Of a stretch of DNA of 37,171 nt, positions 30,299-37,171 are shown piece after piece. Every line of letters starts with the position of its first letter. Position 1 is the stretch's first letter. The translations under genes and the position numbers were made by a program. The stretch spans positions 1 to 37,171 of the forward strand of contig DASUYB010000128.1 of the NCBI GenBank assembly GCA_036377595.1, read 5' to 3'. Origin of the DNA: Longimicrobium sp. (lineage in GTDB: Bacteria; Gemmatimonadota; Gemmatimonadetes; Longimicrobiales; Longimicrobiaceae). The notes under the pieces are model-generated. The model saw only the letters and a program-made list of their open reading frames with translations. It ran no database searches and had not been told where the DNA came from.

Positions 30299-30742
30299 TC
30301 ACTCCGCCTCGGTTTGTGAGTGGGGAGGATCGTAGAAGCGGTCGAAACCGCGAATCTCCAACCCGCGTCGCAGCTTGCGATCTCCTGTCCAGAGCAATCC
30401 GTCGGCCGCGAGCGTCAGAGCAACAACGATGGCGTCGGCAGGATCGATCTCCACGCACAGATCCATCGCTCGAGCAACGTACTCGTCGGGGATGAGGTCC
30501 TCTTTGTAGATCTCGATACGGCGAAGAATGTCGTGCAGGAGCTTCCCGAAATGGTCGTCGCCAACGGTCGAGTGCCGGCGGATGCGATCCTGGTGCCGGA
30601 ACAGCTCGACGAGAATGGTTTCGCAGATCAGCAGCCGCCGCCCCGAAGTCAGCAGAGAGTGCAGGATCCGGGATTCGAGTCGAAGAAGGGCGGAGAAGAT
30701 GATGTTGGTATCGACGACGACCGGCGCGTCACCCGCCGGCAC
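30299..30742 (-). CDS. PIN domain protein (putative toxin RNase)
   Basis: A 147-residue PIN-domain nuclease. The acidic residues can be placed: D11 in VVVDTNIIFSALL, E46 in ETILVELFRH, D103 in IDPADAIVVALTL and D121 in GLLWTGDRKL. This is the pattern of the PIN-family toxin component group, which cleaves RNA with Mg2+. The start is GTG at 30742, inside the last codons of the upstream gene (14 bp overlap), so translation is coupled as in many toxin-antitoxin operons. The pair has its own promoter and a terminator after it, and is AT-richer than its neighbours, which hints at transfer. Confidence 0.87.
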   Translation of the reverse strand: MPAGDAPVVVDTNIIFSALLRLESRILHSLLTSGRRLLICETILVELFRHQDRIRRHSTVGDDHFGKLLHDILRRIEIYKEDLIPDEYVARAMDLCVEIDPADAIVVALTLAADGLLWTGDRKLRRGLEIRGFDRFYDPPHSQTEAE

Positions 30743-30965
30743 GATGCACCCGCTCGAAGCGGTCGCGCACCCGTTCCCAGGCGGCGCGTTTCACCTCGTC
30801 CGCGAGCATCTGAGCGTCCTCTTCGGTGAGCCCGCTCCGCCTTCGGATCGACTGCAACGTCAGGTAATCGAGGAACTCGCAGAGCTCACTACGGTCCAGT
30901 CCCTTGTCGATGTAGACGACCCAATCGTCCTCGCGCTCCTCCAGCTTGTATGCAGGCTCGCCCAT
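30729..30965 (-). CDS. Putative antitoxin of the PIN toxin
   Basis: A 78-residue acidic protein (KLEEREDDWVVYIDKG, then helical CEFLDYLTLQSIRRRSGLTEEDAQMLADEVKRAAW, given in part: LTEEDAQMLADEVKRAAW). It precedes the PIN gene and overlaps it by 14 bp, the usual antitoxin place. No AbrB, RHH, Phd or HTH signature is evident, so the antitoxin type is not recognised; the C-terminal helices could wrap the toxin. GGGAGGAAGAG lies directly before the ATG at 30965, a strong ribosome site. The antitoxin role is inferred from context only. Confidence 0.75.
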   Translation of the reverse strand: MGEPAYKLEEREDDWVVYIDKGLDRSELCEFLDYLTLQSIRRRSGLTEEDAQMLADEVKRAAWERVRDRFERVHRAGG

Positions 30966-30991
30966 CTCTTCCTCCCTGTGATGTTCGTCTA

Positions 30992-31020
30992 ATTATCGCA
31001 GGGATTCGAGTGATGCACAA
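30992..31020 (-). promoter_or_regulatory. Candidate promoter of the PIN toxin-antitoxin operon
   Basis: On the minus strand TTGTGC (31020-31015) and GATAAT (30997-30992) are spaced by 17 bp. The start point would be near 30985, leaving about 20 nt of leader with the GGGAGGAAG ribosome site. No clear palindromic operator is visible. Confidence 0.55.
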
Positions 31021-31026
31021 GCCCGT

Positions 31027-34000
31027 CTACTCCGCCGCCCCCCAGCCGCCGCCGCCGGGGGTCTCCAGCACCAGCCGGTCGCCGGGGGCCACCTCGCAGC
31101 CGTCGACGGGGCCGAGCTCGACGATCTCGCCGCTCGCGCGGACGACGTGCTGGCGGCCGGGGGCGCCGGATTGGCCGCCGTCCACGCCGTAGGGGCCCTC
31201 GGCGCGGTGCTGGGCCAGGATCGACAGCGAGGCGGGCTCCAGGAACACCGTCTCGCGCACCGCGCCGTCTCCGCCGCGGAAGCGGCCGGCGCCGCCGGAG
31301 CCCGCGCGCACGCCGAAGCGCTCCACGCGCACGGGGTAGCGGTGCTCCACCACCTCGGGATCGGTGATGCGCGTGTTGGTCATGTGCGTGTGCACCGGCC
31401 CCGCGCCGTCCCACCCCGGCCCCGCGCCCGCGCCGCCGCACACCGTCTCGTAGTAGCCGAAGTGGTCCGTCCCCCAGAGCACGTTGTTCATCGTCCCCTG
31501 GCTGCAGGCGACGAGGTTCAGCGCCTTGAGCAGCGTGTCGACCAGCCGCTGGCTGACCTCGGTGTTGCCGCCGACCACCGCCGGCGCGCGCGTGGCGTCG
31601 TCCGGCCAGTCGGGGTTCAGCATCCCCCGCGGGATGCGGACGTCCACCGCGCGCAGCAGCCCCTCGTTCAGCGGCAGCGCCTCGCGCACCAGCAGGCGGA
31701 GGACGTAGAGGACGACGCTGCGCACGATCGCCGGCGTGGCGTTCAGGTTCCCGGGGTGCACGTCCGCCGTCCCGCCGAAGTCGATGATCGCGCGGTCGCC
31801 CTGGATCTCCACGCGCGCGCAGAGATTGGCGCCGTCGTCCAGCCGCTCCTCGGCCTGGTAGACGCCGTCGCCGAGCGACCGCAGCGCCTCGCGCACGCCG
31901 TCTTCGGCGCGGCGCTTGAGCGCGTCCATGTAGCCGGCGACCGCCGCGCTCCCGTGCTCGCGCGCGAGGCCGGCCAGCAGCTCCGCGCCGCGGTGGTTGG
32001 CGGCCACGGCGGCGGCCAGGTCCGCCAGGTTCTCCTCCACCGCGCGGGTGGGATGCGGCGCCTCCACGAGCATCCGCCGCATCTCGTCCCACCTTGCCTC
32101 GCCATCGCGGACGAGGAGCATCGGGGGGATGACGACGCCCTCCTCGGCCAGCGTCCGCGCGTCGGGCGGCATCGATCCCGGGCGCGTGCCGCCGATCTCC
32201 GCGTGATGCGCGCGGCTGGCGACGTAGCCCACCAGCCGGCCGTCGTCGTCGTGGACGGGGTTGATGACGGTGACGTCGGGAAGGTGCGATCCCCCGAACG
32301 CGGGGTGGTTCGTCACCACCACGTCGCCCGGGCGCATGGGGAGCGCGGCGGCGACGGAGCGGACGCAGAGCCCCAGCGCGCCGAGATGGACGGGGATGTG
32401 CGGCGCGTTCACCACCAGCTCGCCCTCCGCGTCCAGCAGTGCGCAGGAGTAGTCCAGCCGCTCCTTGACGTTGGTGGAGAGCGCGGTGCGGCGCAGCATC
32501 TCGCCCATCTCGCCCACCAGCGCGCGGAAGCGGTTGACGAACAGCTCCAGCCGCACCGCCTCGGGGGTGGCCGCCTGCCCGTCCTCCGCCGGGTCGGGCG
32601 AGGCGGCGGCCGGCGACGCCGTGATCACCAGCGCGCCCGCGGCGTCCATCTCCGCGTCCCATCCCTCCGCGACGACGGTGGCCGCGTGTCGCTCGGTGAC
32701 TACGGCGGGGCCGGTGAAGGTGGCGCCGGGCGTGAGCTGCGCGCGGTCGTACGACGGCACCTTGCGCCATCCCCCGCGCAGCCACATCCGCCGCGTGCCG
32801 TTCCCCGGCGCGGGAAAGCGCTCCGGCCGCTCTTCGGCCGACGGCTCGTCCACCGGGGTCGACGCGACGGCGCGAATCGACTCCACCTCCACCGCGCGCG
32901 ACACCGGGCGGTGGCCGTAGATGGCCGTGTAGCGCTCCTCGAACGCCGCGAGGAGATCCATCCCCGGCTTCCACTCCAGGGCGAGCGACGACTCCTGCCC
33001 CGCGTAGCGCAGGTTGGCGATGCGGCGGCGGACGGTGATGGTCGACCGCTCCACCCCCTCGCGCGCGACGGCCTCGAGCGCCTCGTTGGAGAGCTCGGTG
33101 AAGAAGTGCGCCACGTCGCCCTCGATCTCCGCGAGCGGGCGCAGCACCTGGCGCTCGGCGAAGCGCTCCAGCGGCGCGCGCCCGATCCCCAGCGCGCTCA
33201 GCAGCCCGGCGTCGGCGGGGACGACCACGGTGGTGATCCCCAGCCGCGCGGCGACGCCGCACGCGTGCTGTCCCCCCGCTCCGCCGAAGGCGACCAGCGC
33301 GTACTCCGCGGGGTCGTAACCACGGCGCAGCGAGATGGTGCGGATGGCGTCGGCCATGCGCTCGTCGGCGATGTCGATCACCCCCGCGAGCAGCGCTTCG
33401 CGTGGCGTCTCCTGACCGGTGCGCGCCCGGACCTCGGCCAGCAGCGCGTCGGCCGCGTCGGCCGCCGGGGCGGTGTCGACGGGGATGGCGAAGCGGCCGC
33501 CGGCGATCCGCCCCAGCAGCAGGTTGCAGTCGGTGATGGTGAGCGGGCCGCCCGCGCCGTAGCACGCCGGCCCCGGCGCCGCGCCCGCGCTCTCCGGCCC
33601 CACGCGCAGCCCCTCCGCGTCGAACGCGCAGATCGAGCCGCCGCCCGCCGCCACCGTCTCGATGGCCAGCGCGGGCGAGAAGATGCGGCCGCCGCCCACC
33701 TCGTGCTCCCAGACGTACTCGAAGTCGCCGTCGAACCGGGCGACGTCGGTGCTGGTGCCGCCCATGTCGAAGGCGATCACTCGGCGGAACCCCGAGCGCC
33801 GCCCCGCCCACGCCGCGCCGGCCACGCCGCCCGCCGGGCCGGAGAGGAGCGAGTCCTTGGCGCGGAAGTCCTCCGGCCGCACCAGCCCGCCGGCGCTCGT
33901 CGTTACGTGCAGCTGCCCGCCGTGCAGCGTGCCGCCCACCCGCTCCAGGTAGTCGCGGATCACGGGGGAGAGGTAGGCGTCCACCACCGCCGTCTCGGCG

Positions 34001-34833
34001 CGGGGAAGGAGCTTGATCAGCGGCGCCAGCTCGGACGAGAGCGAGACGTGGCGGAATCCGGCCGCGCGCAGCACGCCGGCCAGCGCACGCTCGTGCGCGG
34101 GGTTGCGGTAGGCGTGCATCAGCGCCACCGCCGCGGCCTCGATCCCCCGCCCGGCCAGCTCCGCCGCGGCCGCGGCGAGCGCCTCCGCGTCCAGCGCGTG
34201 CAGGACGGAGCCGTCCGCCGCCAGCCGCTCGTCGACCTCCATCACCTCCTCGTACAGTGGCTCGCGCGTCTCCACCCGCAGCGCGAAGAGGTCGGGGCGC
34301 TGCTGCGTGCCGATGCGCAGCAGGTCGCCGAAGCCGCGGGTGATGAAGAGCGCCACCCGCGCGCCGCGCCGCTCCAGCAGCGCGTTGGTCCCCCGCGTGG
34401 TCGCCAGCCGCATGGCCAGCGGGGGGAGGCGCCCGCCGAACGGCGTCCCCGTCACCAGCTTGGCGGCCAGCACCGGCGCCTCGTCGGGCGAGACGAACTC
34501 CACCGTGGTCCCCGCCGGGGGAAGCTCGTTCAGCGGGCGGTCGAGGTAGACGGTGCCCGTCTTCAGGTCGTAGGTGGTGACGCGCGCCGGCGCGTGGCGG
34601 AGGCCCAGCAGCCGCACCTCGAAGCCGTCCACCGTTCCCTGCGGCGCGCTCCAGTCCTCGGAGACGCGGAAGGCATCGGGCGCCAGCGCCTTCTCCACGC
34701 TGGCGCGAAGGGCGCTGCTGCTGAGCACCTTGGCGCGGCGCAATACGCCGCGTGGGTCGCGCGCCAGGCAGTCGGTGAAGGTGCCGCCGGTGTCGATCCA
34801 GATCTGCCAGGGAGCCGGTGCGTTGGGATCCAC
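31027..34833 (-). CDS. 5-oxoprolinase-type hydantoinase A/B fusion
   Basis: A 1268-residue ATP-dependent hydrolase of the 5-oxoprolinase (OPLAH) group, with HyuA and HyuB parts fused. The HyuA N-terminal domain has the ATP-site [10 protein letters not shown] (about 13-22). HyuA continues with [39 protein letters not shown] and [13 protein letters not shown]. HyuB begins near 740 with [21 protein letters not shown] and contains [22 protein letters not shown] and [13 protein letters not shown]. (Longer motifs are shown in part only.) The fused order and length match 5-oxoprolinase, which opens 5-oxoproline to glutamate. N-methylhydantoinase or acetophenone carboxylase activity is less likely because those are separate subunits. 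Start is GTG at 34833 with GAGAGG upstream. Confidence 0.9.
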   Translation of the reverse strand: MDPNAPAPWQIWIDTGGTFTDCLARDPRGVLRRAKVLSSSALRASVEKALAPDAFRVSEDWSAPQGTVDGFEVRLLGLRHAPARVTTYDLKTGTVYLDRPLNELPPAGTTVEFVSPDEAPVLAAKLVTGTPFGGRLPPLAMRLATTRGTNALLERRGARVALFITRGFGDLLRIGTQQRPDLFALRVETREPLYEEVMEVDERLAADGSVLHALDAEALAAAAAELAGRGIEAAAVALMHAYRNPAHERALAGVLRAAGFRHVSLSSELAPLIKLLPRAETAVVDAYLSPVIRDYLERVGGTLHGGQLHVTTSAGGLVRPEDFRAKDSLLSGPAGGVAGAAWAGRRSGFRRVIAFDMGGTSTDVARFDGDFEYVWEHEVGGGRIFSPALAIETVAAGGGSICAFDAEGLRVGPESAGAAPGPACYGAGGPLTITDCNLLLGRIAGGRFAIPVDTAPAADAADALLAEVRARTGQETPREALLAGVIDIADERMADAIRTISLRRGYDPAEYALVAFGGAGGQHACGVAARLGITTVVVPADAGLLSALGIGRAPLERFAERQVLRPLAEIEGDVAHFFTELSNEALEAVAREGVERSTITVRRRIANLRYAGQESSLALEWKPGMDLLAAFEERYTAIYGHRPVSRAVEVESIRAVASTPVDEPSAEERPERFPAPGNGTRRMWLRGGWRKVPSYDRAQLTPGATFTGPAVVTERHAATVVAEGWDAEMDAAGALVITASPAAASPDPAEDGQAATPEAVRLELFVNRFRALVGEMGEMLRRTALSTNVKERLDYSCALLDAEGELVVNAPHIPVHLGALGLCVRSVAAALPMRPGDVVVTNHPAFGGSHLPDVTVINPVHDDDGRLVGYVASRAHHAEIGGTRPGSMPPDARTLAEEGVVIPPMLLVRDGEARWDEMRRMLVEAPHPTRAVEENLADLAAAVAANHRGAELLAGLAREHGSAAVAGYMDALKRRAEDGVREALRSLGDGVYQAEERLDDGANLCARVEIQGDRAIIDFGGTADVHPGNLNATPAIVRSVVLYVLRLLVREALPLNEGLLRAVDVRIPRGMLNPDWPDDATRAPAVVGGNTEVSQRLVDTLLKALNLVACSQGTMNNVLWGTDHFGYYETVCGGAGAGPGWDGAGPVHTHMTNTRITDPEVVEHRYPVRVERFGVRAGSGGAGRFRGGDGAVRETVFLEPASLSILAQHRAEGPYGVDGGQSGAPGRQHVVRASGEIVELGPVDGCEVAPGDRLVLETPGGGGWGAAE

Positions 34834-34863
34834 GCTCTTCGCCTCTCGCGGTGGGGAATTGGG

Positions 34864-35085
34864 TCAGGTGAAGCGGCGGACGAGCCAGAGCACCAGGCCG
34901 AGCACCACCGACACCAGCAGCATGGAGGTGATCGGGGCGAACACACGCACGTTCCCCGACTCGATGCGCACGTCGCCGGGGAGCCGGCCGAACCAGCCGA
35001 GCCCGCCCGCCAGCACCAGCAGGCCGGCGAGCACGGCGGCGGCGCCCAGCGCGACGATGAGGATCCCCAGCGTGCGGTTGTCCAT
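34864..35085 (-). CDS. DUF2905 family small membrane protein
   Basis: A 73-residue protein with two membrane helices (LGILIVALGAAAVLAGLLVLAGG, shown as LGILIVALGAAAVLAG then LLVLAGG; and TSMLLVSVVLGLVLWLVRRF). Between them is the family signature GWFGRLPGDVRIESGNVRVF, typical of DUF2905. The ATG at 35085 matches the usual 65-75 residue length. It lies 30 bp upstream of the 5-oxoprolinase start on the same strand and is probably co-transcribed. Function of DUF2905 is unknown. Confidence 0.88.
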   Translation of the reverse strand: MDNRTLGILIVALGAAAVLAGLLVLAGGLGWFGRLPGDVRIESGNVRVFAPITSMLLVSVVLGLVLWLVRRFT

Positions 35086-35163
35086 GCGGTTGCGTCTGTT
35101 GTCGGGTGTATCTCCTATCGTAACGCCGCGATGCATCCCTCCGCCAGCGCGGGTGACGCAAAA

Positions 35164-35199
35164 CGGCCCCGGCGCGCACAACGTGGCGCGCCGGGGCCG
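35164..35199 (-). terminator. Intrinsic terminator after the small lipoprotein gene
   Basis: CGGCCCCGGCGCGC (35164-35177) pairs with GCGCGCCGGGGCCG (35186-35199), a 14 bp stem. On the minus strand it is followed by TTTTGCGTC. It separates the lipoprotein gene from DUF2905. Confidence 0.7.
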
Positions 35200-35226
35200 C
35201 TCGTGGCGGGCCGACTGTGGGCCTGG

Positions 35227-35466
35227 TTAGTTGTCTTCGGCGGGCGTCGTCCGCGCCGTCCCGGTGTCGATGGTCTGCGTGTCCACGGTGACGCCCGAGT
35301 CCTGCAGCGCCTTCGCGGTCGCCCGCGCGGAATCCTCCTGCGCCGCCTGCGGGTCGCCGCTCTGCCCCTCCGCGGTGCCGCCGTCGCCCCCGTTGCCGCC
35401 GAAGCGGCCGCATCCCGCCACCGCGGCGGCGAGCACCGCCGCGGCCGCCAACCTCCTCATCCGCAT
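35227..35466 (-). CDS. Small lipoprotein, hypothetical
   Basis: A 79-residue protein with a basic start (MRMRRL), a hydrophobic core and the lipobox VAGC (about 16-19), so it is probably lipidated. The mature part is low in complexity, rich in Gly, Asp, Thr and Gln, without Cys pairs or a known domain. The ATG could be at 35466 or 35460. It lies 37 bp after the next lipoprotein gene on the same strand. Confidence 0.72.
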   Translation of the reverse strand: MRMRRLAAAAVLAAAVAGCGRFGGNGGDGGTAEGQSGDPQAAQEDSARATAKALQDSGVTVDTQTIDTGTARTTPAEDN

Positions 35467-35503
35467 CCCTGCTCCCGTTCTCGTCGTCGTGTGCTGTCGC
35501 GCG

Positions 35504-35815
35504 TCAGCGCGGGTTCGTGCGGCGCGCGGTGTCGCGGCCGGGCGAGGGGAGGTCGACCTCGGGCGCGTCGATCTTCGGCGCCTCGATCTTCGGCGCCTCG
35601 ATCTTCGGTGCCTTGATGTCGGGCATCTGGATCCCGGAGTCGCCCTTCACCTCCACGTCGGGCATGCGGCCGGGCTTCACGTCCACCTCGGGCGTGCCGC
35701 CGTCCTTGTTGCGCACGTCCACGTCGGGGAGCTTCCCCTTGTCCTCGACCTGGACCTTGCACCCCGCCACCGCCAGCGCGGCCAGCAACGCCGCGAGCGT
35801 CGTCGTCCTGCGCAT
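35504..35815 (-). CDS. Lipoprotein with PDVEV and KIEAP repeats
   Basis: A 103-residue lipoprotein: MRRTTTLAALLAALAVAGC has a clear lipobox (VAGC, C19). The mature part alternates PDVDV/PEVDV/PDVEV units, then has tandem five-residue repeats PKIEA-PKIEA-PKIDA-PEVDL. The DNA underneath repeats as 15 bp units (ATCTTCGGCGCCTCG type at 35571-35612), so repeat number may vary. The regular alternation suggests an extended or beta-solenoid-like surface rod; this is inference. The ATG at 35815 begins the signal. It lies between the transpeptidase gene and the other lipoprotein. Confidence 0.75.
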   Translation of the reverse strand: MRRTTTLAALLAALAVAGCKVQVEDKGKLPDVDVRNKDGGTPEVDVKPGRMPDVEVKGDSGIQMPDIKAPKIEAPKIEAPKIDAPEVDLPSPGRDTARRTNPR

Positions 35816-35881
35816 CGGATCACCCCCTCGCCGTCGGTCCGGCCGGGGGCACTCGCAACGCCCATGCCCCGGGAGAAAGGA

Positions 35882-35912
35882 CGCGGGCCGAGGGATCGTC
35901 CCCCGGCCCGCG
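35882..35912 (-). terminator. Intrinsic terminator after the L,D-transpeptidase gene
   Basis: CGCGGGCCG (35882-35890) pairs with CGGCCCGCG (35904-35912), extended inward by GGG/CCC. On the minus strand it is followed by TCCTTTCTCC. It lies 26 bp after the transpeptidase stop. Confidence 0.65.
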
Positions 35913-35937
35913 CGGCCGTCCGTCTCCGCGGCCGGCG

Positions 35938-36783
35938 TCAGTATATGTACACCGGCGTGCCGACCTCCACCGCGGCATACAGCTCCTCGAGCGGCTCGTC
36001 TCGCACGCGGATGCACCCGTGCGTGGCGGGGAAGCCGATGGCCAGCGGGTCGTTGGTGCCGTGGATCATGATCCCGCCGCCGGTGTCGAGCTTGAAGTGG
36101 CCCAGCACCTCGGGGACCTTGCGGTTCTCGGTGCCGAACGGCGGGATGTACAGGATCCCGTTGAAGAACAGCGACGAGTCGCGCGGGATGGCGGTGAACT
36201 CGCCGCCCTCCACGATGCCGATCCAGTTGCCGCGGCGCACCACCCGGCGCCCGTCGTCCAGCGTCAGCCCCTCGGCGGGGAACTGCCGGACGCGCTCGGC
36301 CAGCGAGTAGTAGTGCCAGTCGGGCGGGTTCCAGAGCGGCTCCTCCTCCTTCACCAGCACGCGCCGCAGCCCGGTGGGGGTGTTGAAGTCGTAGACGCGG
36401 CCGCGCGCGGTGGTCACGCTTCCCATCCCCACGCCCACCTCGGTGTTGATCAGCGTGTCCTGGCCGTCGATCAGCCAGAGGCGCCGGTCGTACACGGAGA
36501 TGACGATCTTGCGGCCGGGAAGGGCGTCGGCGGCGCGGCGCTGGCGGAGCCACCGCGCGCTGTCGGCGGCGTCCTTCGGCTTGCGCGGGGCGGGATCCGG
36601 GTTGGGGATGCCCAGCTTGCGCAGCCGGTCCACGATCAACTCCTCGCGCGTGACCAGGCCGCTGGGGCGGTCGCCGGCCGAGGTGCCGCCGGTGTCGGGC
36701 GCCATGGCCAGCTGCTGCGCGCGCAGCGGCGCGGCCGCGCCCAGCGCGAGCAGGGCGGCCGTCGCCCAGCGAAAGTGTCGCAT
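35938..36783 (-). CDS. L,D-transpeptidase (YkuD domain), exported
   Basis: A 281-residue enzyme that would form 3-3 cross-links in peptidoglycan or attach proteins to it. It has a signal peptide (MRHFRWATAALLALGAAAPLRAQ), a linker with a Lys/Arg-rich helix, and a YkuD domain (about 85-281) starting KIVISVYDRRLWLIDGQDTL. The catalytic signature is IHGTNDPLAIGF then ATHGCIRV, with the nucleophile Cys at about C257 and His at -2 and in HGT. The last residues reach the window's standard YkuD end (GTPVYIY). I took the ATG at 36783; an ATG at 36792 would add three residues. No penicillin-binding protein gene is nearby. Confidence 0.93.
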   Translation of the reverse strand: MRHFRWATAALLALGAAAPLRAQQLAMAPDTGGTSAGDRPSGLVTREELIVDRLRKLGIPNPDPAPRKPKDAADSARWLRQRRAADALPGRKIVISVYDRRLWLIDGQDTLINTEVGVGMGSVTTARGRVYDFNTPTGLRRVLVKEEEPLWNPPDWHYYSLAERVRQFPAEGLTLDDGRRVVRRGNWIGIVEGGEFTAIPRDSSLFFNGILYIPPFGTENRKVPEVLGHFKLDTGGGIMIHGTNDPLAIGFPATHGCIRVRDEPLEELYAAVEVGTPVYIY

Positions 36784-36792
36784 CGGATGCAT

Positions 36793-37101
36793 CGGTCGGT
36801 TACTGCGGTTGCTGCGAGTGTCTCCGGTCCCTCCGGAGGGGGGCGGCGATTCACCTGCGAGAATCGTGCACCCGCCGAAATCTGTGCAGCTTCATGCGTT
36901 CACGGAAGATGCACGTTGCGGGAGCACCGTGTTACGCGGCAATTCCGGCAGAAGTTTCCGGGTGAGGGGGATGGGGATTCGATGGAGAGGGGCAGCCAAC
37001 TCCGGGTGGGGAAGGGCGATTAAAATCGCGGCGTAACCGTTCAGGGGCCATGCGCGAAAGTTGTGGACTTCGTTCATGTTGGCCACTACATATTGTGGCT
37101 C
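36793..37101. other. Intergenic region at the right end
   Basis: These 309 bp between the divergent transpeptidase and right-edge genes hold a short palindrome, CCCTCCGGAGGG (near 36831), and GGGGGATGGGGATT (36967-36980), and become AT-richer after 37018 (TTAAAATCG, CTACATATTG). A plus-strand promoter may lie at 37061-37092 (TTGTGG ... TACATA), but the spacing of 20 bp is too long for certainty. If real, the mRNA would begin close to the ATG at 37102. A minus-strand frame at 36892-37119 lacks coding features. Confidence 0.4.
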
Positions 37102-37171
37102 ATGAGCATAGTCGAGCAACTCGAGGCCAGCGGCGAGGTACTCTCGCCATCGTTGCGTGCTGCCGTGGAGC
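37102..37171 (+). CDS. Start of a gene cut by the right edge
   Basis: An ATG at 37102 opens a frame that runs to the edge: MSIVEQLEASGEVLSPSLRA and on. The visible 23 residues are helical and acidic. No ribosome site precedes the ATG, and a TACATA hexamer lies only 9 bp upstream, so the mRNA could be leaderless. The product cannot be named from this fragment; helical N-termini of this kind occur in some transposases, among many other proteins. Base composition just upstream is less GC-rich than elsewhere in the window. Confidence 0.45.
   Translation, partial: MSIVEQLEASGEVLSPSLRAAVE

Noticed and set aside
30989-35616. Very long open frames opposite or out of frame with the 5-oxoprolinase gene (1489 and 1474 codons)
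   Set aside because: Their translations are Arg/Ala/Gly/His-rich without domains, and they cover a gene with clear family motifs. High GC removes stop codons from shadow frames.
36892-37119. A 75-codon minus-strand frame at the right end
   Set aside because: No conserved content, weak coding bias, and it overlaps the likely promoter and start of the right-edge gene.
1-37171. Insertion sequence or prophage
   Set aside because: No transposase, integrase or phage structural gene was recognised. Inverted repeats are intergenic and lack clear target duplications. The fragment at the right edge is too short to judge.
1-37171. tRNA or rRNA genes
   Set aside because: Reading the gaps on both strands I saw no T-loop (GGTTCRA) within a cloverleaf-like stretch; a covariance search was not possible here.

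Overview
The window is a 37 kb stretch of very GC-rich bacterial chromosome that is almost fully coded on both strands. It carries about 37 protein genes, and I recognised no tRNA, rRNA, prophage, insertion sequence or CRISPR array. Codon use, gene content and several families of GC-rich intergenic hairpin repeats are most reminiscent of Gemmatimonadota, in particular Longimicrobium-like genomes. That placement is an impression from memory, not a search result. Starts are often GTG. Short operons with 1-14 nt stop/start overlaps are common.

Layout. 1-2.6 kb: the end of an unknown gene, a small unknown gene overlapping pyrE, a 540 bp nest of inverted repeats, and a GNAT acetyltransferase. 2.7-5.1 kb: a two-gene membrane-lipid operon on the minus strand (cyclopropane-fatty-acid synthase-like methyltransferase, then a QxxHH-type fatty acid desaturase). 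5.3-7.9 kb: HAD phosphatase, small membrane protein, P-loop kinase, orphan DUF433 protein. 8.0-11.4 kb: gamma-glutamyltransferase, WrbA and a hotdog thioesterase. 11.6-14.4 kb: a tight minus-strand operon (ArsC/Spx-like, rsmD, CPBP protease, HI0933-like flavoprotein). 14.5-16.2 kb: a 205 bp tandem duplication and a DUF4105 membrane protein. 16.7-21.0 kb: 2,4-dienoyl-CoA reductase, cinA and an Uup-type ABC-F ATPase. 21.6-24.5 kb: a zinc-ribbon membrane protein, then a plus-strand operon of TPM-domain protein, small membrane protein and a second DUF4105 protein. 24.8-30.2 kb: SDR oxidoreductase, an M15-like peptidase with an embedded calcium-loop insertion, a small membrane protein, a class A beta-lactamase-fold protein without a recognisable Glu166, and an exported double SnoaL/DUF4440 protein. 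30.3-31.0 kb: a PIN toxin with a putative antitoxin. 31.0-36.8 kb: a fused 5-oxoprolinase, a DUF2905 protein, two small lipoproteins and an L,D-transpeptidase. A new gene begins at the right edge.

Themes. Many genes concern the cell envelope: two DUF4105 proteins, a TPM protein, an M15 peptidase, a YkuD transpeptidase, a penicillin-binding-fold hydrolase, lipoproteins and lipid-modifying enzymes. Gamma-glutamyltransferase and 5-oxoprolinase represent two steps of the gamma-glutamyl cycle, though they lie 21 kb apart.

The most unusual material is between the genes. One family is a roughly 75 nt multi-hairpin element. Its four full copies and one variant all lie between codirectional genes, and all read the same RNA strand relative to transcription; a flanking stem shows a compensatory base change. 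A second family is a near-perfect 26-35 bp hairpin whose arms are built of three 8-9 nt units. Its four copies differ internally yet keep each hairpin paired, and three of the four sit between converging genes. Heptanucleotide repeats and paired GTCATCCTGAG/GAAGGATCT modules fill most of the other gaps. These repeats are my best candidates for undescribed biology in this window.
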